Below the pieces are notes generated by a model. That model had not been told where the DNA came from and ran no database searches. It was given only the letters and a program-made list of their open reading frames with translations. 64,000 bases of DNA from Oscillatoriales cyanobacterium USR001 (GTDB taxonomy: Bacteria; Cyanobacteriota; Cyanobacteriia; Cyanobacteriales; Microcoleaceae), in NCBI GenBank assembly GCA_001698425.1, contig MBRE01000041.1, positions 41,701 to 105,700 on the forward strand. Direction: 5' to 3'. Position 1 is the first letter of the stretch; each line of letters starts with the position of its first letter. The position numbers were made by a program, and so were the translations under genes. Below are positions 1 through 8,843 of the stretch, in pieces.

Positions 1-136
1 CAAAAACCCGCCCCGAAGACTGTAGTATTAATTTAGAGAATTGGTATAAGTCCTCTCCCAAAAAACTTAGCCTTCAGACCCAACCATAAAATCCTACCAA
101 AAAAGTAGCGATCGCCTCCTCAAACCATTAGACACT

Positions 137-164
137 CAACCATTAACCATTAACCATTAACCAT
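137..164. repeat. heptameric short tandem repeat (CATTAAC)n
   Basis: The unit CATTAAC is repeated about four times just beyond the stop codon of the channel gene. It is the first of several blocks in this window built from 7-bp units ending in TAAC or a relative of it. Such short tandemly repeated sequences are common between genes of filamentous cyanobacteria. No function is visible. The first 136 bases of the window hold no gene I can support. Confidence 0.8.
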
Positions 165-936
165 TTTCCAAATTAGTCCCACAAATTTTGCAAAACCTCG
201 CCTCGCGATCGTGTACCGACAAACCACAACCTTTACACACAACTTTCACCTGATTCGCCGTCTTCATAAACTGCTTCATTAAATCTCCCAATTGCCAAGG
301 AATAATAGCAATCCCACTTAAAATCATCAACACAGTTAACAGCCTTCCCATATCCGAAATCGGCGTAACATCACCAAATCCTACAGTCGTCATCGTCACA
401 ACTGAAAAATAAACCGCATCCAAAAAAGTCTTAAAATTTTCACCATTTACCGGATGTTCAACTTGATAAATCAACCCAGAATAAACAAAGATAATTGTAA
501 ATAGATTAAATAAAATTCTAGTAAAAATTATCCCATCCTCGCTACTAATCCGAAAAATTAAAATCTCAAACTCAAACAGCCGGATAATTCGTAAAATCCG
601 AAACCAGCGAAAGATACGCAAAAAACTGATATTGACAAAACCTAGAAAAAATGGTAAAATTGCCAGCAAGTCAATTAAAGAGAACAGCGTGAAAACAAAC
701 TTCAACTTTTCCTCAGCACAAATAAAACGCACTAAATATTCAACTACAAAACAGATTAAAATGAGATCGTTGACAATATTAAGTGCAGCTTGATAACTCT
801 GGGAAATTGGATAAGTTTCGACCACAAAAATAACTAAAGACAAGAGAATGAGCGCCGTAATAATTAAATTAATCCTTCGACCGGCGGGAGTTTCAATGTC
901 TTCCAGGTAAAACAAAATTTCTTTCCGAGTTAACAT
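157..936 (-). CDS. voltage-gated-type potassium channel with C-terminal zinc ribbon
   Basis: Predicted inner-membrane cation channel subunit of 259 residues. It has the six-helix plan: several hydrophobic helices, an S4-like segment around residues 105-120 with arginines spaced every three residues (LRIFRWFRILRIIRL), and a pore loop with the K+ selectivity filter TVGFGD at residues 184-189. The last 28 residues form a small zinc ribbon with two CxxC pairs (CKGC and CKIC). This cytoplasmic module is not part of the basic Kv fold and may mediate assembly or sensing. The start is an ATG at 936. The gene is divergent from the radical SAM gene with a gap of only 56 bp, so the two promoters must overlap or abut. 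Potassium selectivity is inferred from the filter; the zinc-ribbon function is unknown. Confidence 0.85.
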   Translation of the reverse strand: MLTRKEILFYLEDIETPAGRRINLIITALILLSLVIFVVETYPISQSYQAALNIVNDLILICFVVEYLVRFICAEEKLKFVFTLFSLIDLLAILPFFLGFVNISFLRIFRWFRILRIIRLFEFEILIFRISSEDGIIFTRILFNLFTIIFVYSGLIYQVEHPVNGENFKTFLDAVYFSVVTMTTVGFGDVTPISDMGRLLTVLMILSGIAIIPWQLGDLMKQFMKTANQVKVVCKGCGLSVHDREARFCKICGTNLENG

Positions 937-992
937 ACGATGCTATAATTCAAGAATGCTTGATATTTTAAAACACCAATTAGATTAAAACT

Positions 993-1823
993 ATGTCATT
1001 GACTACAACAGCTAAATTTTCCTCAGTTTACGGTCCAGTTAAATCTTGGCGCTACGGGCGATCGCTAGGTATCGATCCCATCGGACCAATTTCCACCTGT
1101 TCATTTAACTGCGTTTATTGTCAACTAGGAGAAATCGAAGTTAAAACCAGCGATCGCGCTATTTTTATCCCTACCAACCAAATCTTACAAGACTTACAAT
1201 CCTTTGCCCCTTGGGATGTCGATATGATTACCCTCAGCGGTAGCGGCGAACCCACTCAAGCATTAAACTTAGGAGAAATTATTACCTCCGTCAAAGAATG
1301 TACCAAACGCGCGATCGCCGTATTAACTAATGCCACATTACTCAACGATCCCCAAGTACGTTTAGAATTAGCTTTAGCCGACAAAGTATCAGTAAAATTA
1401 GATGCCGTTACTAGCGATCGCCTCCAAGGAGTTAACCGTCCCGTCGCCGGTATAAACTTACAAAACATAGAAACAGGTTTGCAGCAATTTCGCCAAGAAT
1501 ATACAGGAGAATTTGGCATTCAAACCATGATTTTATCACCTTGGGATACAGCCACAAAAACCGAATATATCCGCTTGATTAAAATATTATCACCTGCCGA
1601 AATTCAACTCAATACCCCCACCAGACCCAAACCTTTAACTCGCCAACTCGACGGCCGAGGAAATCACACCCCCGAAGATCGCCCTTATCCAGTACAAATA
1701 CTCAAATGCTTGAGTTATAATGAATTAAGCGCGATCGCCACCCAGATTCAGCAACAAACTAACATCCCCGTGCGTTTTGCCCCCACAGATAGTCATAACC
1801 AGCACATACCTAGCACCTTTTAA
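993..1823 (+). CDS. radical SAM protein (COG0731-like Fe-S oxidoreductase)
   Basis: A 276-residue radical SAM enzyme. The [4Fe-4S]/SAM motif CxxxCxxC is at C36, C40 and C43 in the context STCSFNCVYCQLG. It is followed by the glycine-rich SAM-binding stretch SGSGEPT near residue 87. The overall plan fits the small stand-alone radical SAM proteins of COG0731, relatives of the wyosine-forming TYW1 core but lacking its flavodoxin domain. The substrate is not known. A TerD-family gene starts 40 bp downstream in the same direction, which suggests co-transcription. The ATG start at 993 precedes the conserved N-terminal region. Family assignment is secure; the biochemical role is not. Confidence 0.85.
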   Translation: MSLTTTAKFSSVYGPVKSWRYGRSLGIDPIGPISTCSFNCVYCQLGEIEVKTSDRAIFIPTNQILQDLQSFAPWDVDMITLSGSGEPTQALNLGEIITSVKECTKRAIAVLTNATLLNDPQVRLELALADKVSVKLDAVTSDRLQGVNRPVAGINLQNIETGLQQFRQEYTGEFGIQTMILSPWDTATKTEYIRLIKILSPAEIQLNTPTRPKPLTRQLDGRGNHTPEDRPYPVQILKCLSYNELSAIATQIQQQTNIPVRFAPTDSHNQHIPSTF

Positions 1824-1862
1824 AGATATAATGATTAAGAGTCTAAGAAGGAACAAACACAA

Positions 1863-2438
1863 ATGAGCGTAGAATTAATTAAAGGTGGCCGATTTAATCT
1901 TTCTCAAGAAGTCCCCAATTTAAAGAGACTAGCGATCGCCTTGGGTTGGCAAGTCAACTCAATAGGCAAAAACTGCGACATTGACGCATCAGCATTTATG
2001 TTAGGCGCAGATGGCAGAATCCCCCACGAAGACTACCTAGTATTTTATAATAATACTAAATCCCTGGACGGTTCCGTAAAACAATCTGACACCGATAAAT
2101 CTTCACCCAGAAAAGGACATATTAATACACTTTACAGTGTTGATTTATCTCTGATAGATGCGGCTATTGACCAAATTGTAGTAATCGTCACTATCCACGA
2201 TGGAGAATCAGTAGGATTAAACTTTAGCCAAATTCAAAACGCCTTTATCAGTTTATACGATCGCGATCGCAAAACCGAACTAGCTCGCTACGAGTTAAAA
2301 GAAAAATTTACCATAGAAACAGCCTTAGAATTTGGCCGCTTGTACAAAAAAAGTGGAGAATGGAGGTTTCAAGCCGTAGGACAAGGATATAAATCAGGAT
2401 TGCGAAGCTTTGTTGAAAAATATTATGTAGAAAAATAA
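1863..2438 (+). CDS. TerD-family protein
   Basis: A 191-residue protein of the TerD/TerZ/CABP family. The start MSVELIKGG, the motif around ALGWQVN, the acidic FMLGADGRI stretch and the DYLVFYNN segment are characteristic of this calcium-binding fold, which is linked to tellurite and general stress resistance and to signalling. The length matches single-domain TerD. A ribosome-binding site (AAGGA) lies about 12 bp before the ATG. The gene follows the radical SAM gene by 40 bp and no other ter genes are nearby, so it is an isolated copy rather than a tellurite operon. The precise role is unknown. Confidence 0.88.
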   Translation: MSVELIKGGRFNLSQEVPNLKRLAIALGWQVNSIGKNCDIDASAFMLGADGRIPHEDYLVFYNNTKSLDGSVKQSDTDKSSPRKGHINTLYSVDLSLIDAAIDQIVVIVTIHDGESVGLNFSQIQNAFISLYDRDRKTELARYELKEKFTIETALEFGRLYKKSGEWRFQAVGQGYKSGLRSFVEKYYVEK

Positions 2439-2587
2439 ACCGGAAAATTGAGAGTTAAGACTGAGAGCATAAACAACAAGCGATCGCTTAACAATAGAGA
2501 TTTCAAGAATTAAGTCTCCTTTCAATGTAGTTAAGCATTGAATCTATAAAACTATCCTACAAGGATAGAGCTTTATCTAAACAAGTT

Positions 2588-3415
2588 ATGAAATACGAAC
2601 TGATGGCTTTAATTGCCGAGGCCTGGAGAGCGATCGCCCAAAATGGGCGCTGGATGTCTTGGAATTTATTTCTGGCATTAGTACCATTAGCGGTGAGTTT
2701 TTTCCTATTTTACCGACCGCGATCGCGTGTATTTCTCTGGGGAACAGCATTTCTTTTAGGCGTAACTTTCCTACCCAACACCCGCCACGTTTTTTCCTAT
2801 CTCAATCACCTCATCCAAGACGTTGGCAAAACTTACATCCTCGGCGCAATCGCCATTACCCTACTAATGATGGCCTTGGATCTCTGGGTATTGCGACAGC
2901 GCGGAGTCCGCTCCCTGCGCTGGTGGGCAGGTTTTTTAATTTTCATCGCCTTCTTACCAAATGCACCCTACATTTTAACCGACATCATTCACCTAATCGA
3001 CCAAATTCGATCGGGCAACTCAGTATGGGTAATTACTCTTGCCCTAATTCCCCAATATCTACTATTTATGGTAGTAGGATTTGAAGCTTATGTACTATCA
3101 GTCATCAGCTTGGGTTATTATTTGAAGCAACAAGGTTTAGCTCAATTTGTCTTGATTACCGAATTAATAGTACACGCTCTTTGTGCAATTGGTATTTATC
3201 TAGGGAGATTTATCCGTTTCAACAGTTGGGATATCATTACAAACCCTGACGAGATCGTTAATACCGTACTCAACGATCTGATCGGTAAACGTCCTGTTTT
3301 ACTGATAGCTGTCACCTTTATCGTGATTAGCTGCTTATATTGGCTAATGAAACAAGTGACTTTAGGCATTAGTAATAGACGCTATTCAGCTAAGCCACAG
3401 CAAGCTTTAATGTAG
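2588..3415 (+). CDS. DUF1361 multi-spanning membrane protein
   Basis: A 275-residue integral membrane protein with about seven hydrophobic helices. The conserved motifs TFLPNTRHVF, FLPNAPYILTDIIH and LGRFIRFNSWDI are typical of the DUF1361 family, which has no established function. The start is the ATG at 2588, about 150 bp beyond the terD stop, so it is probably transcribed separately. Helix content and motif match are clear; no activity can be assigned. Confidence 0.85.
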   Translation: MKYELMALIAEAWRAIAQNGRWMSWNLFLALVPLAVSFFLFYRPRSRVFLWGTAFLLGVTFLPNTRHVFSYLNHLIQDVGKTYILGAIAITLLMMALDLWVLRQRGVRSLRWWAGFLIFIAFLPNAPYILTDIIHLIDQIRSGNSVWVITLALIPQYLLFMVVGFEAYVLSVISLGYYLKQQGLAQFVLITELIVHALCAIGIYLGRFIRFNSWDIITNPDEIVNTVLNDLIGKRPVLLIAVTFIVISCLYWLMKQVTLGISNRRYSAKPQQALM

Positions 3416-3482
3416 GGCAAAGCATTCGGGCAATAAATTACGGCTATAAACCGCCAAGGTTTTGAACCGAATGCCTTGCCCT
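3414..3482. repeat. palindromic dispersed repeat, GCATTCGG family copy 1
   Basis: Inverted arms at 3414-3429 (AGGGCAAAGCATTCGG) and 3467-3482 match in 15 of 16 positions and enclose a 37-nt loop. The same arms recur near 20.9, 24.7, 53.4, 61.7 and 63.1 kb. The element begins directly after the stop codon of the DUF1361 gene and could fold as a terminator-like hairpin in the transcript. Confidence 0.8.
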
Positions 3483-3508
3483 CCCTTCGCCCTCAAGCGG
3501 TTTGAAAA

Positions 3509-3537
3509 TATAGCAGTCGCCAAGGCGCTATGGACAT
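3509..3537 (+). repeat. 29-bp dispersed repeat, TATAGCAGYCGCCAAGG family
   Basis: This 29-bp sequence beginning TATAGCAGTCGCCAAGG and ending GGACAT recurs on the opposite strand at 7766-7794 and 15472-15500, and on the same strand at 24616-24644. The rest of the 318-bp gap before the next gene is rich in C-runs (CCCCTA and ACCCCCT units, about 3580-3680) and holds no gene. Confidence 0.7.
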
Positions 3538-3733
3538 GATTGATTGCTGGAACCCTTGATTTCCCTTCTTCCTGAGCATCGTAGCCCCTAGCCCCTAGTC
3601 CCTGGCTATACGCCCTAGACTCTAGCTATACACAGTCTCCGATCCTAACCCCCTAACCCCCTGACCCCCTGCCCCATTCCCAGAACCCCTGGTAATTTTT
3701 CAAAAGTCTTGATATCTTAAAACAGCCGAAGTA

Positions 3734-5719
3734 GTGCCACTAAAAGTAAAAATGAATCGATTTGACCGTCAGTTATGGAAGCGATTTTTAGCGATCGCAC
3801 AACCTTACTTTTATCCTCTCGAATCTGGAAGCAGTGCAATCTTCCTGGGATTGCTAGTGCTGTTGATCGTATTTCTGTTTGCTGCAATGTTTGTCGCTGT
3901 CAGCGCCATTTGTTTGGGAACTCAAGCTATTTTCCCCGACTTTTTTAACAGTATTGCCGCCGGTTTAGCCACACTAATTAAAAACATTATTAACTCCCCT
4001 GCCTTAGCCATTGTTGCTTTAATGCTAATGATACCATTGGGTACATTTGTCTTTTTCAGGAACAAGTTAATACCGCGTTGGCAACAATGGGGATTCTTAA
4101 CTCTACTGCTCATATTATCACTTTCAGTCAGCGGTCTTAATGTAGTAATTAGTTATGTTGGCAACTTTTTCCAAACAGCACTAGCGGGTAAAGATGCCCC
4201 TAACTACTGGAAATATCTTTTTGTCTATGCCAGTGTTTTTGTGGTTGGCACTCCAATTGTAGTGATTTACGGCTACATCAGGGATAAATTAGGCCTCTAC
4301 TGGCGAGAGTGGATGACTAATAAGTTTCTTGACAAGTATTTTCAGAATAGAGCTTATTATGAAATCAATTCTCGGAAAAATGAAATTGACAACCCCGATC
4401 AGCGAATTTCTGAAGATGTCAAATCTTTCACGGGTACTAGCTTACATTTTTTGCTGATTATCCTGGGTTCAGTAATTGATATTATCTCTTTCACGGGCAT
4501 TATCTGGTCAATTTCTAAAGAGCTTTCCTTTTTTCTGCTCATCTATGCTACTTTTGGCACGATCGTCACGATCGTTTTTGGTCAAAGATTAATTCCTCTG
4601 ACTTTTAATCAACTTAAAAAAGAAGCTAACTTCCGCTATGGATTAGTTCACGTTCGAGATAATGCTGAATCTATTGCCTTTTATCGAGGAGAAGAACAAG
4701 AGTCAATACAAGTCAAGCAGCGATTTGTCGAAGTATTCCGTAATTTTAATTTGCTGATTGGTTGGCAAAGAAATCTAAGTTATTTTACAACGGGATATCA
4801 ATATGCTGTTGTAATTATCCCTGCTCTCTTTCTCGCTCCCGCTTATTTTGCAGGTCAAATAAAATTTGGTGATATTAGTCAAGCTGGTTTTGCTTTCAGT
4901 CAAGTTTTAGGGGCTTTGTCGGTGATTGTCAGTCAAATTGAATCTCTGAGTGCTTTTGCTGCAAGTATCAATCGTTTGGCGGTATTTACCGATACTTTAG
5001 AAGGACAAACAACGGCACAAAAAATCGGAGAAACAACTATTGATACTGCGCTTGATACTGAGTTTAGGTTGGAACATATTACTTTAGAAACTCCCAAACA
5101 TCAAAAGATTTTATTTAAGGATCTTTCTGTGGAAGTTCGACCAGGGGAAGGGTTGCTAATTGTTGGTCAAAGCGGTGTGGGTAAGAGTTCTCTGCTACGG
5201 GCGATCGCGGGTTTGTGGAACACGGGAACAGGTCGTTTAGTGCGGCCAAGTCTCGATCGAATACTATTTTTACCTCAACGTCCTTACATGATTTTAGGGA
5301 GTCTGCGATCGCAACTGCTTTATCCCAACACCAACAACCAAATTGATGAAAGTCAACTGCGTCATGTCTTGGAATTAGTGAATTTAGCCGATTTGCCAGA
5401 AAGACTAGGAGGTTTTGACGCAGAGCTAGAGTGGGCCGATATTTTATCCATTGGAGAACAGCAACGCCTCGCTTTTGCAAGGCTGTTAGTGACGCAGCCT
5501 CCCTACGCTATTTTAGATGAAGCAACAAGTGCTTTGGATCTGAAAAATGAAGCCGCGCTGTATCAACATTTACAAGGAATTAAAACAACTTTTATCAGTG
5601 TTGGCCACCGCGTTAGTTTAGTGGAATATCACCAGTATGTCTTAGAATTGTTAGGTGATTCCAGTTGGCGAGTTCTATCTGCTCAAGATTATCGCGCCAG
5701 TATCAGTTTGTTTAATTGA
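3734..5719 (+). CDS. ABC transporter, fused permease and ATPase (ABC-D / SbmA-YddA type)
   Basis: A 661-residue half-transporter with an N-terminal membrane domain (about six helices, residues 25-400) and a C-terminal ATPase. The ATPase has Walker A GQSGVGKSS near residue 477, the signature LSIGEQQ and Walker B YAILDEATSALD, followed by the H-loop VGHR. The membrane domain resembles the ABC_membrane_2/SbmA-BacA group (conserved EINSRKNEIDNPDQRISEDV stretch), which moves peptides, vitamin B12 or acyl compounds. It would act as a homodimer. The substrate is unknown. The GTG at 3734 is the longest start; an in-frame ATG at 3752 (MNRFDRQ) is about equally plausible. No partner genes adjoin it. 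Confidence 0.85.
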   Translation: MPLKVKMNRFDRQLWKRFLAIAQPYFYPLESGSSAIFLGLLVLLIVFLFAAMFVAVSAICLGTQAIFPDFFNSIAAGLATLIKNIINSPALAIVALMLMIPLGTFVFFRNKLIPRWQQWGFLTLLLILSLSVSGLNVVISYVGNFFQTALAGKDAPNYWKYLFVYASVFVVGTPIVVIYGYIRDKLGLYWREWMTNKFLDKYFQNRAYYEINSRKNEIDNPDQRISEDVKSFTGTSLHFLLIILGSVIDIISFTGIIWSISKELSFFLLIYATFGTIVTIVFGQRLIPLTFNQLKKEANFRYGLVHVRDNAESIAFYRGEEQESIQVKQRFVEVFRNFNLLIGWQRNLSYFTTGYQYAVVIIPALFLAPAYFAGQIKFGDISQAGFAFSQVLGALSVIVSQIESLSAFAASINRLAVFTDTLEGQTTAQKIGETTIDTALDTEFRLEHITLETPKHQKILFKDLSVEVRPGEGLLIVGQSGVGKSSLLRAIAGLWNTGTGRLVRPSLDRILFLPQRPYMILGSLRSQLLYPNTNNQIDESQLRHVLELVNLADLPERLGGFDAELEWADILSIGEQQRLAFARLLVTQPPYAILDEATSALDLKNEAALYQHLQGIKTTFISVGHRVSLVEYHQYVLELLGDSSWRVLSAQDYRASISLFN

Positions 5720-5743
5720 TAGGACTTATCGGCCACGATTTGT

Positions 5744-5766
5744 AACGCCATCGAGACGGTGGCGTT
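5744..5766. terminator. inverted repeat after the ABC transporter gene
   Basis: AACGCCA at 5744-5750 pairs with TGGCGTT at 5760-5766, 24 bp after the ABC transporter stop. There is no T-run, so termination is only possible. The AACGCC/GGCGTT arm also occurs in other palindromes of this window (14.36, 18.89 and 20.12 kb). The remaining 280 bp to the next gene are AT-rich, include the loosely repeated unit AAATAACTAG around 5925-5950, and show no gene. Confidence 0.45.
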
Positions 5767-6045
5767 CAAATGCTTTTAAGTAAATTCTAATACAAAATAT
5801 TTGATTGCATTTTTCTTCGGAAGTCAGAGTTCATAATTTTGACTTCTGCTATAATAGCTTTTATCTTACAAGTACGTAAGTATGAGTTGTGCCATTTGTT
5901 ACTCACAAGTTATAACTAAGTAAAATAACTAGGTAAAAATAACTAGAGAAGCAAAAGCAAGCTAGACACGATTAAAATCTAAAAGTTTGTCGGCAAAGCT
6001 CACAAAATATAAAATATCATCATTAACAAGAGAGAGATTCCTACC

Positions 6046-7674
6046 TTGACTACTCAGATTCCTCAAGACTTTGTGCAAGAAATAACCAAAGAGCGCGGTG
6101 TCAGTAATGCCGAACTAGAGACTGTGTTTATGGCTTTGGAAGGTCAACCGACGGCAACGATCGCCAGTAAACTTGGTATAAGCGATATCGCTGTCCGAAA
6201 AAGGCTAGGTGAGGTATACAAAAAATTTAGGATTGGTGGTAACGGTCCTGGGAAACTGGCAGAATTGAGACATCAACTGTTAGTTTTATACCAAGTAGGC
6301 AAGAATTCGGAGGAATTCATTTCTAGGGAGGGACTCACTACGTCGGCTGTAACGATCGCTCACCATCATGCAGATTGGGGTGAAGCTCCTGAAGTCTCAA
6401 CATTCTACGATCGCACTGAAGAATTAGCCGATTTACAAAAGGCAATTTTATCAGATGGCTGTCGCTTGATTTCACTGTTTGGTTTAGCAGGTAGTGGTAA
6501 AACTACTCTGGCAGCAAAAATAGCTAAACTTGTACAGCATGAGTTTGAGTTTATAATTTGGCGATCGCTCTCCTGTAAACCATCTCCTGAGAACTTTTTA
6601 GCGAATTTAATTGCAACTTTATGTCGTCATAAAATTTCAGATTTACCGATAGATTTAAACGCGAGAATTTCCATCCTAGTTGAATATTTACAAAAGCATC
6701 GTTGCTTACTAATTTTAGATGATTTTGAGATGTTATTCAGCGCTGGAGAGTTAGCAGGACGCTATCAACCAGGATTAGAAGGTTATAAAGAATTGGTAGC
6801 ACGGCTGGGAGTATTTAATCATAATAGTTGCGTGTTCTTGATTGGTACAGAAGAACCCACAGAATTAGCTTTGCTCTCTGGGGAAAAAGTCCGCTCGTTC
6901 AAACCTCTAGTTTCTGAGGAAATTGGGCGACAAATATTCCAAGAAATTGGATTGTCTGCCAGGGAAAAAGACTGGCAAATTTTAATGAGCCGCTACGGAG
7001 GTAATATCTTAGCTTTTAAGATGGTAGGGAACATAGTTCAAGATTTTTTTGAGGGTAATGTTGGTAAATTTTTGGAGGCTACAGATCTATTTATTGAGGA
7101 TCGTATTAGCCATTTATTGGCTCAACAATTTGAGCGGCTATCAAATTCGGAAATAGAGATTATGTACTGGCTGGCGATCGCTCAACATCCAGTTTCACTA
7201 ATGAGAATGCGAGAAGATATTTTAGTGAAATCTTCTCTGTCGGATTTGCTCAAAAATCTGGAATCTTTAAGTCGGCGATCGCTGATTGAAAAAGTTAATG
7301 AAAATGGAGAAATACTTTTTACCTTGAACCCGTTGATTATGAAATATGTGGCGGTGGATTTGGTAGAAGAGTTACGGAAGGAAATTTTGGAAGTAATTAA
7401 AACTCAAGGAATCGAAAAAATGCGGTTGTTAAAAACGCATTATTTTGGGAAAACTAAAGCTAAAAGTAGAGGATGGAAATCTAGTCTAAGTCGTTCTATT
7501 CTCAGTTTAGTTAAGAATCGTTTGCAAGCTTTATTTATGCAAACTACCACCTCGGAAGAGTCGCTAAATATTTTGGCGCGAGTGGCTTTGGCACTACAAG
7601 ATAAATCTCCGTTAGAAATTGGATATGCTGGTGAGAATATTCGCAATATTTTGACGGAACTTACTACTTTTTAG
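6046..7674 (+). CDS. NB-ARC STAND ATPase lacking C-terminal sensor repeats
   Basis: A 542-residue STAND-class ATPase. Residues 1-90 form the helix-turn-helix-like effector-associated domain found at the front of many cyanobacterial NB-ARC/WD40 proteins (LGISDIAVRKRLGEVYKKF). The NB-ARC core follows, with Walker A GLAGSGKTT near residue 146 and Walker B LLILDDFEMLF. A winged-helix region and a helical arm follow. The protein ends with LEIGYAGENIRNILTEL, which resembles the junction that in homologs leads into WD40 or pentapeptide repeats. Here a stop codon follows directly. The start is a TTG at 6046. Such proteins are signal-sensing switches, sometimes in defence; without repeats the sensing part must be elsewhere or lost. 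Confidence 0.8.
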   Translation: MTTQIPQDFVQEITKERGVSNAELETVFMALEGQPTATIASKLGISDIAVRKRLGEVYKKFRIGGNGPGKLAELRHQLLVLYQVGKNSEEFISREGLTTSAVTIAHHHADWGEAPEVSTFYDRTEELADLQKAILSDGCRLISLFGLAGSGKTTLAAKIAKLVQHEFEFIIWRSLSCKPSPENFLANLIATLCRHKISDLPIDLNARISILVEYLQKHRCLLILDDFEMLFSAGELAGRYQPGLEGYKELVARLGVFNHNSCVFLIGTEEPTELALLSGEKVRSFKPLVSEEIGRQIFQEIGLSAREKDWQILMSRYGGNILAFKMVGNIVQDFFEGNVGKFLEATDLFIEDRISHLLAQQFERLSNSEIEIMYWLAIAQHPVSLMRMREDILVKSSLSDLLKNLESLSRRSLIEKVNENGEILFTLNPLIMKYVAVDLVEELRKEILEVIKTQGIEKMRLLKTHYFGKTKAKSRGWKSSLSRSILSLVKNRLQALFMQTTTSEESLNILARVALALQDKSPLEIGYAGENIRNILTELTTF

Positions 7675-7765
7675 TTCAGGGGGCGACAATCGCCCCCAAA
7701 CCATGGGGATTGAGAGCTATAAAGCTGATCCAGCAACCGATGCGGCCTCGTTGTCGCCCCCTGAA
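7675..7765. repeat. 91-bp element with perfect 15-bp terminal inverted repeats
   Basis: TTCAGGGGGCGACAA at 7675-7689 is the exact reverse complement of 7751-7765. The left arm begins at the base after the NB-ARC stop codon and also folds locally (GGGGGCGACAATCGCCCCC). It may be a miniature inverted-repeat element or a strong bidirectional terminator. I see no target duplication. Confidence 0.75.
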
Positions 7766-7794
7766 ATGTCTTAACCACCTTGGCGGCTGCTATA
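7766..7794 (-). repeat. 29-bp dispersed repeat, TATAGCAGCCGCCAAGG family
   Basis: Minus-strand copy of the 29-bp family found at 3509, 15472 and 24616. It directly abuts the 91-bp inverted-repeat element. The remaining bases up to 7883 hold no gene. Confidence 0.7.
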
Positions 7795-7883
7795 CCATGT
7801 AATAGACCAAATTTATCTCTTCTAAAATAGATTCCACCGACACACTCTACCAATAACCCACCCTCGCTTGCATTAGAGCAATT

Positions 7884-8525
7884 ATGGTACAGACAAAACC
7901 TATTTCAAAAACGATTACCAGCTTAGACAACCTGGAAGAAAGATTTAATCTCCGTCCTACAGAAAACGCACAATTCTTTCCTGAATGGAATCAAAACTTA
8001 CCCGAACTAACCGACTCTGAAACCGCCGCACTAGACCAAATCAGAAGCCGATTTATTCGTCATCGCAAACGCGGTTCCTTAGCTGAAGGAACCATCAATC
8101 ACTTAGTCATTTCCCCCTTATTAACCCTAGCAGGCTTATACGACGAACCCTTCTTTGTGACCACAGAACCCGAAGTTGAACTCTTCCTAGAAGACAGAGA
8201 CGAAATACTCAGAGGACGCATCGACACCCTGATTATTCAACAGCAACTCTGGGTATTAGTCGTTGAATCTAAATCAACTATAGCCTTTTCTGTTGCCCTA
8301 CCCCAAGCCCTCACCTACTTGATGGCCAACCCCAACCCAGAACGCCCCGTTTATGGATTAATCGCAAACGGTGATGAATTCCAATTTATTAAACTCCTAA
8401 TTCAACCTCATCCGAACTACGATTTATCTAATATTTTCTCCCTGTTACTCCCCCATCGTAATCAACTTTATGACATCATGCGAATCCTCAAACAAATTAG
8501 ACAAATTATGCTACAATCCTCCTGA
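7884..8525 (+). CDS. PDDEXK nuclease-like protein (type I restriction R-subunit N-terminal-like)
   Basis: A 213-residue soluble protein. The segment with D in RGRIDTLII, then LWVLVVESKS, matches the D...ExK core of PDDEXK nucleases as seen in the N-terminal domain of type I restriction HsdR subunits. The downstream YGLIANGDEFQFIKL strand is also typical. No helicase domain, methylase or specificity subunit is present, so this is not a complete restriction system. Stand-alone proteins of this kind are abundant in cyanobacteria and of unknown function. The ATG at 7884 is the start. Nuclease activity is inferred only. Confidence 0.7.
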   Translation: MVQTKPISKTITSLDNLEERFNLRPTENAQFFPEWNQNLPELTDSETAALDQIRSRFIRHRKRGSLAEGTINHLVISPLLTLAGLYDEPFFVTTEPEVELFLEDRDEILRGRIDTLIIQQQLWVLVVESKSTIAFSVALPQALTYLMANPNPERPVYGLIANGDEFQFIKLLIQPHPNYDLSNIFSLLLPHRNQLYDIMRILKQIRQIMLQSS

Positions 8526-8632
8526 AAATCATCTAAAATAACGTGAGTTCGATCATTCTGGCTACTAAATTCACCATAAAATTAGCTACACTTCGATGTT
8601 TTGTATGTTCAATTTGGCATATAAAATTTGAG

Positions 8633-8695
8633 AATGAAACAGCCCTGGCATTGCCGTGTCCCTACTGTGTTTCATTACAGCGGTTCCCGCTGTAA
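8633..8695. repeat. two nested small inverted repeats upstream of ctpB
   Basis: AATGAAACA at 8633-8641 pairs with TGTTTCATT at 8668-8676. Overlapping it, TTACAGCGG at 8675-8683 pairs perfectly with CCGCTGTAA at 8687-8695 across a 3-nt loop. They lie in the roughly 320-bp gap between the nuclease-like gene and the protease gene. An open frame runs through this region from 8628 but is unlike the protease family, so I treat it as untranslated leader. Confidence 0.55.
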
Positions 8696-8843
8696 CGTCT
8701 CGTCGCCGTTGGCGCTATCCTTACCATCCAAGGGCGGCGGGGTGAAATTGAGAATGCTTGCAGAAACCACTTACCGCTCGTCTATTGGGTGTGTTACATT
8801 AGGCGTAACTATTTACAGTCTTTTTCTCCGACGCAGCAGACAA

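Noticed and set aside
7884-8525. Complete type I restriction system
   Set aside because: Only a single PDDEXK-like domain; no helicase, methylase or specificity gene is adjacent.
8628-8843. N-terminal extension of the protease frame
   Set aside because: No family similarity, it lies over two hairpins, and it would place 72 residues before the signal peptide.
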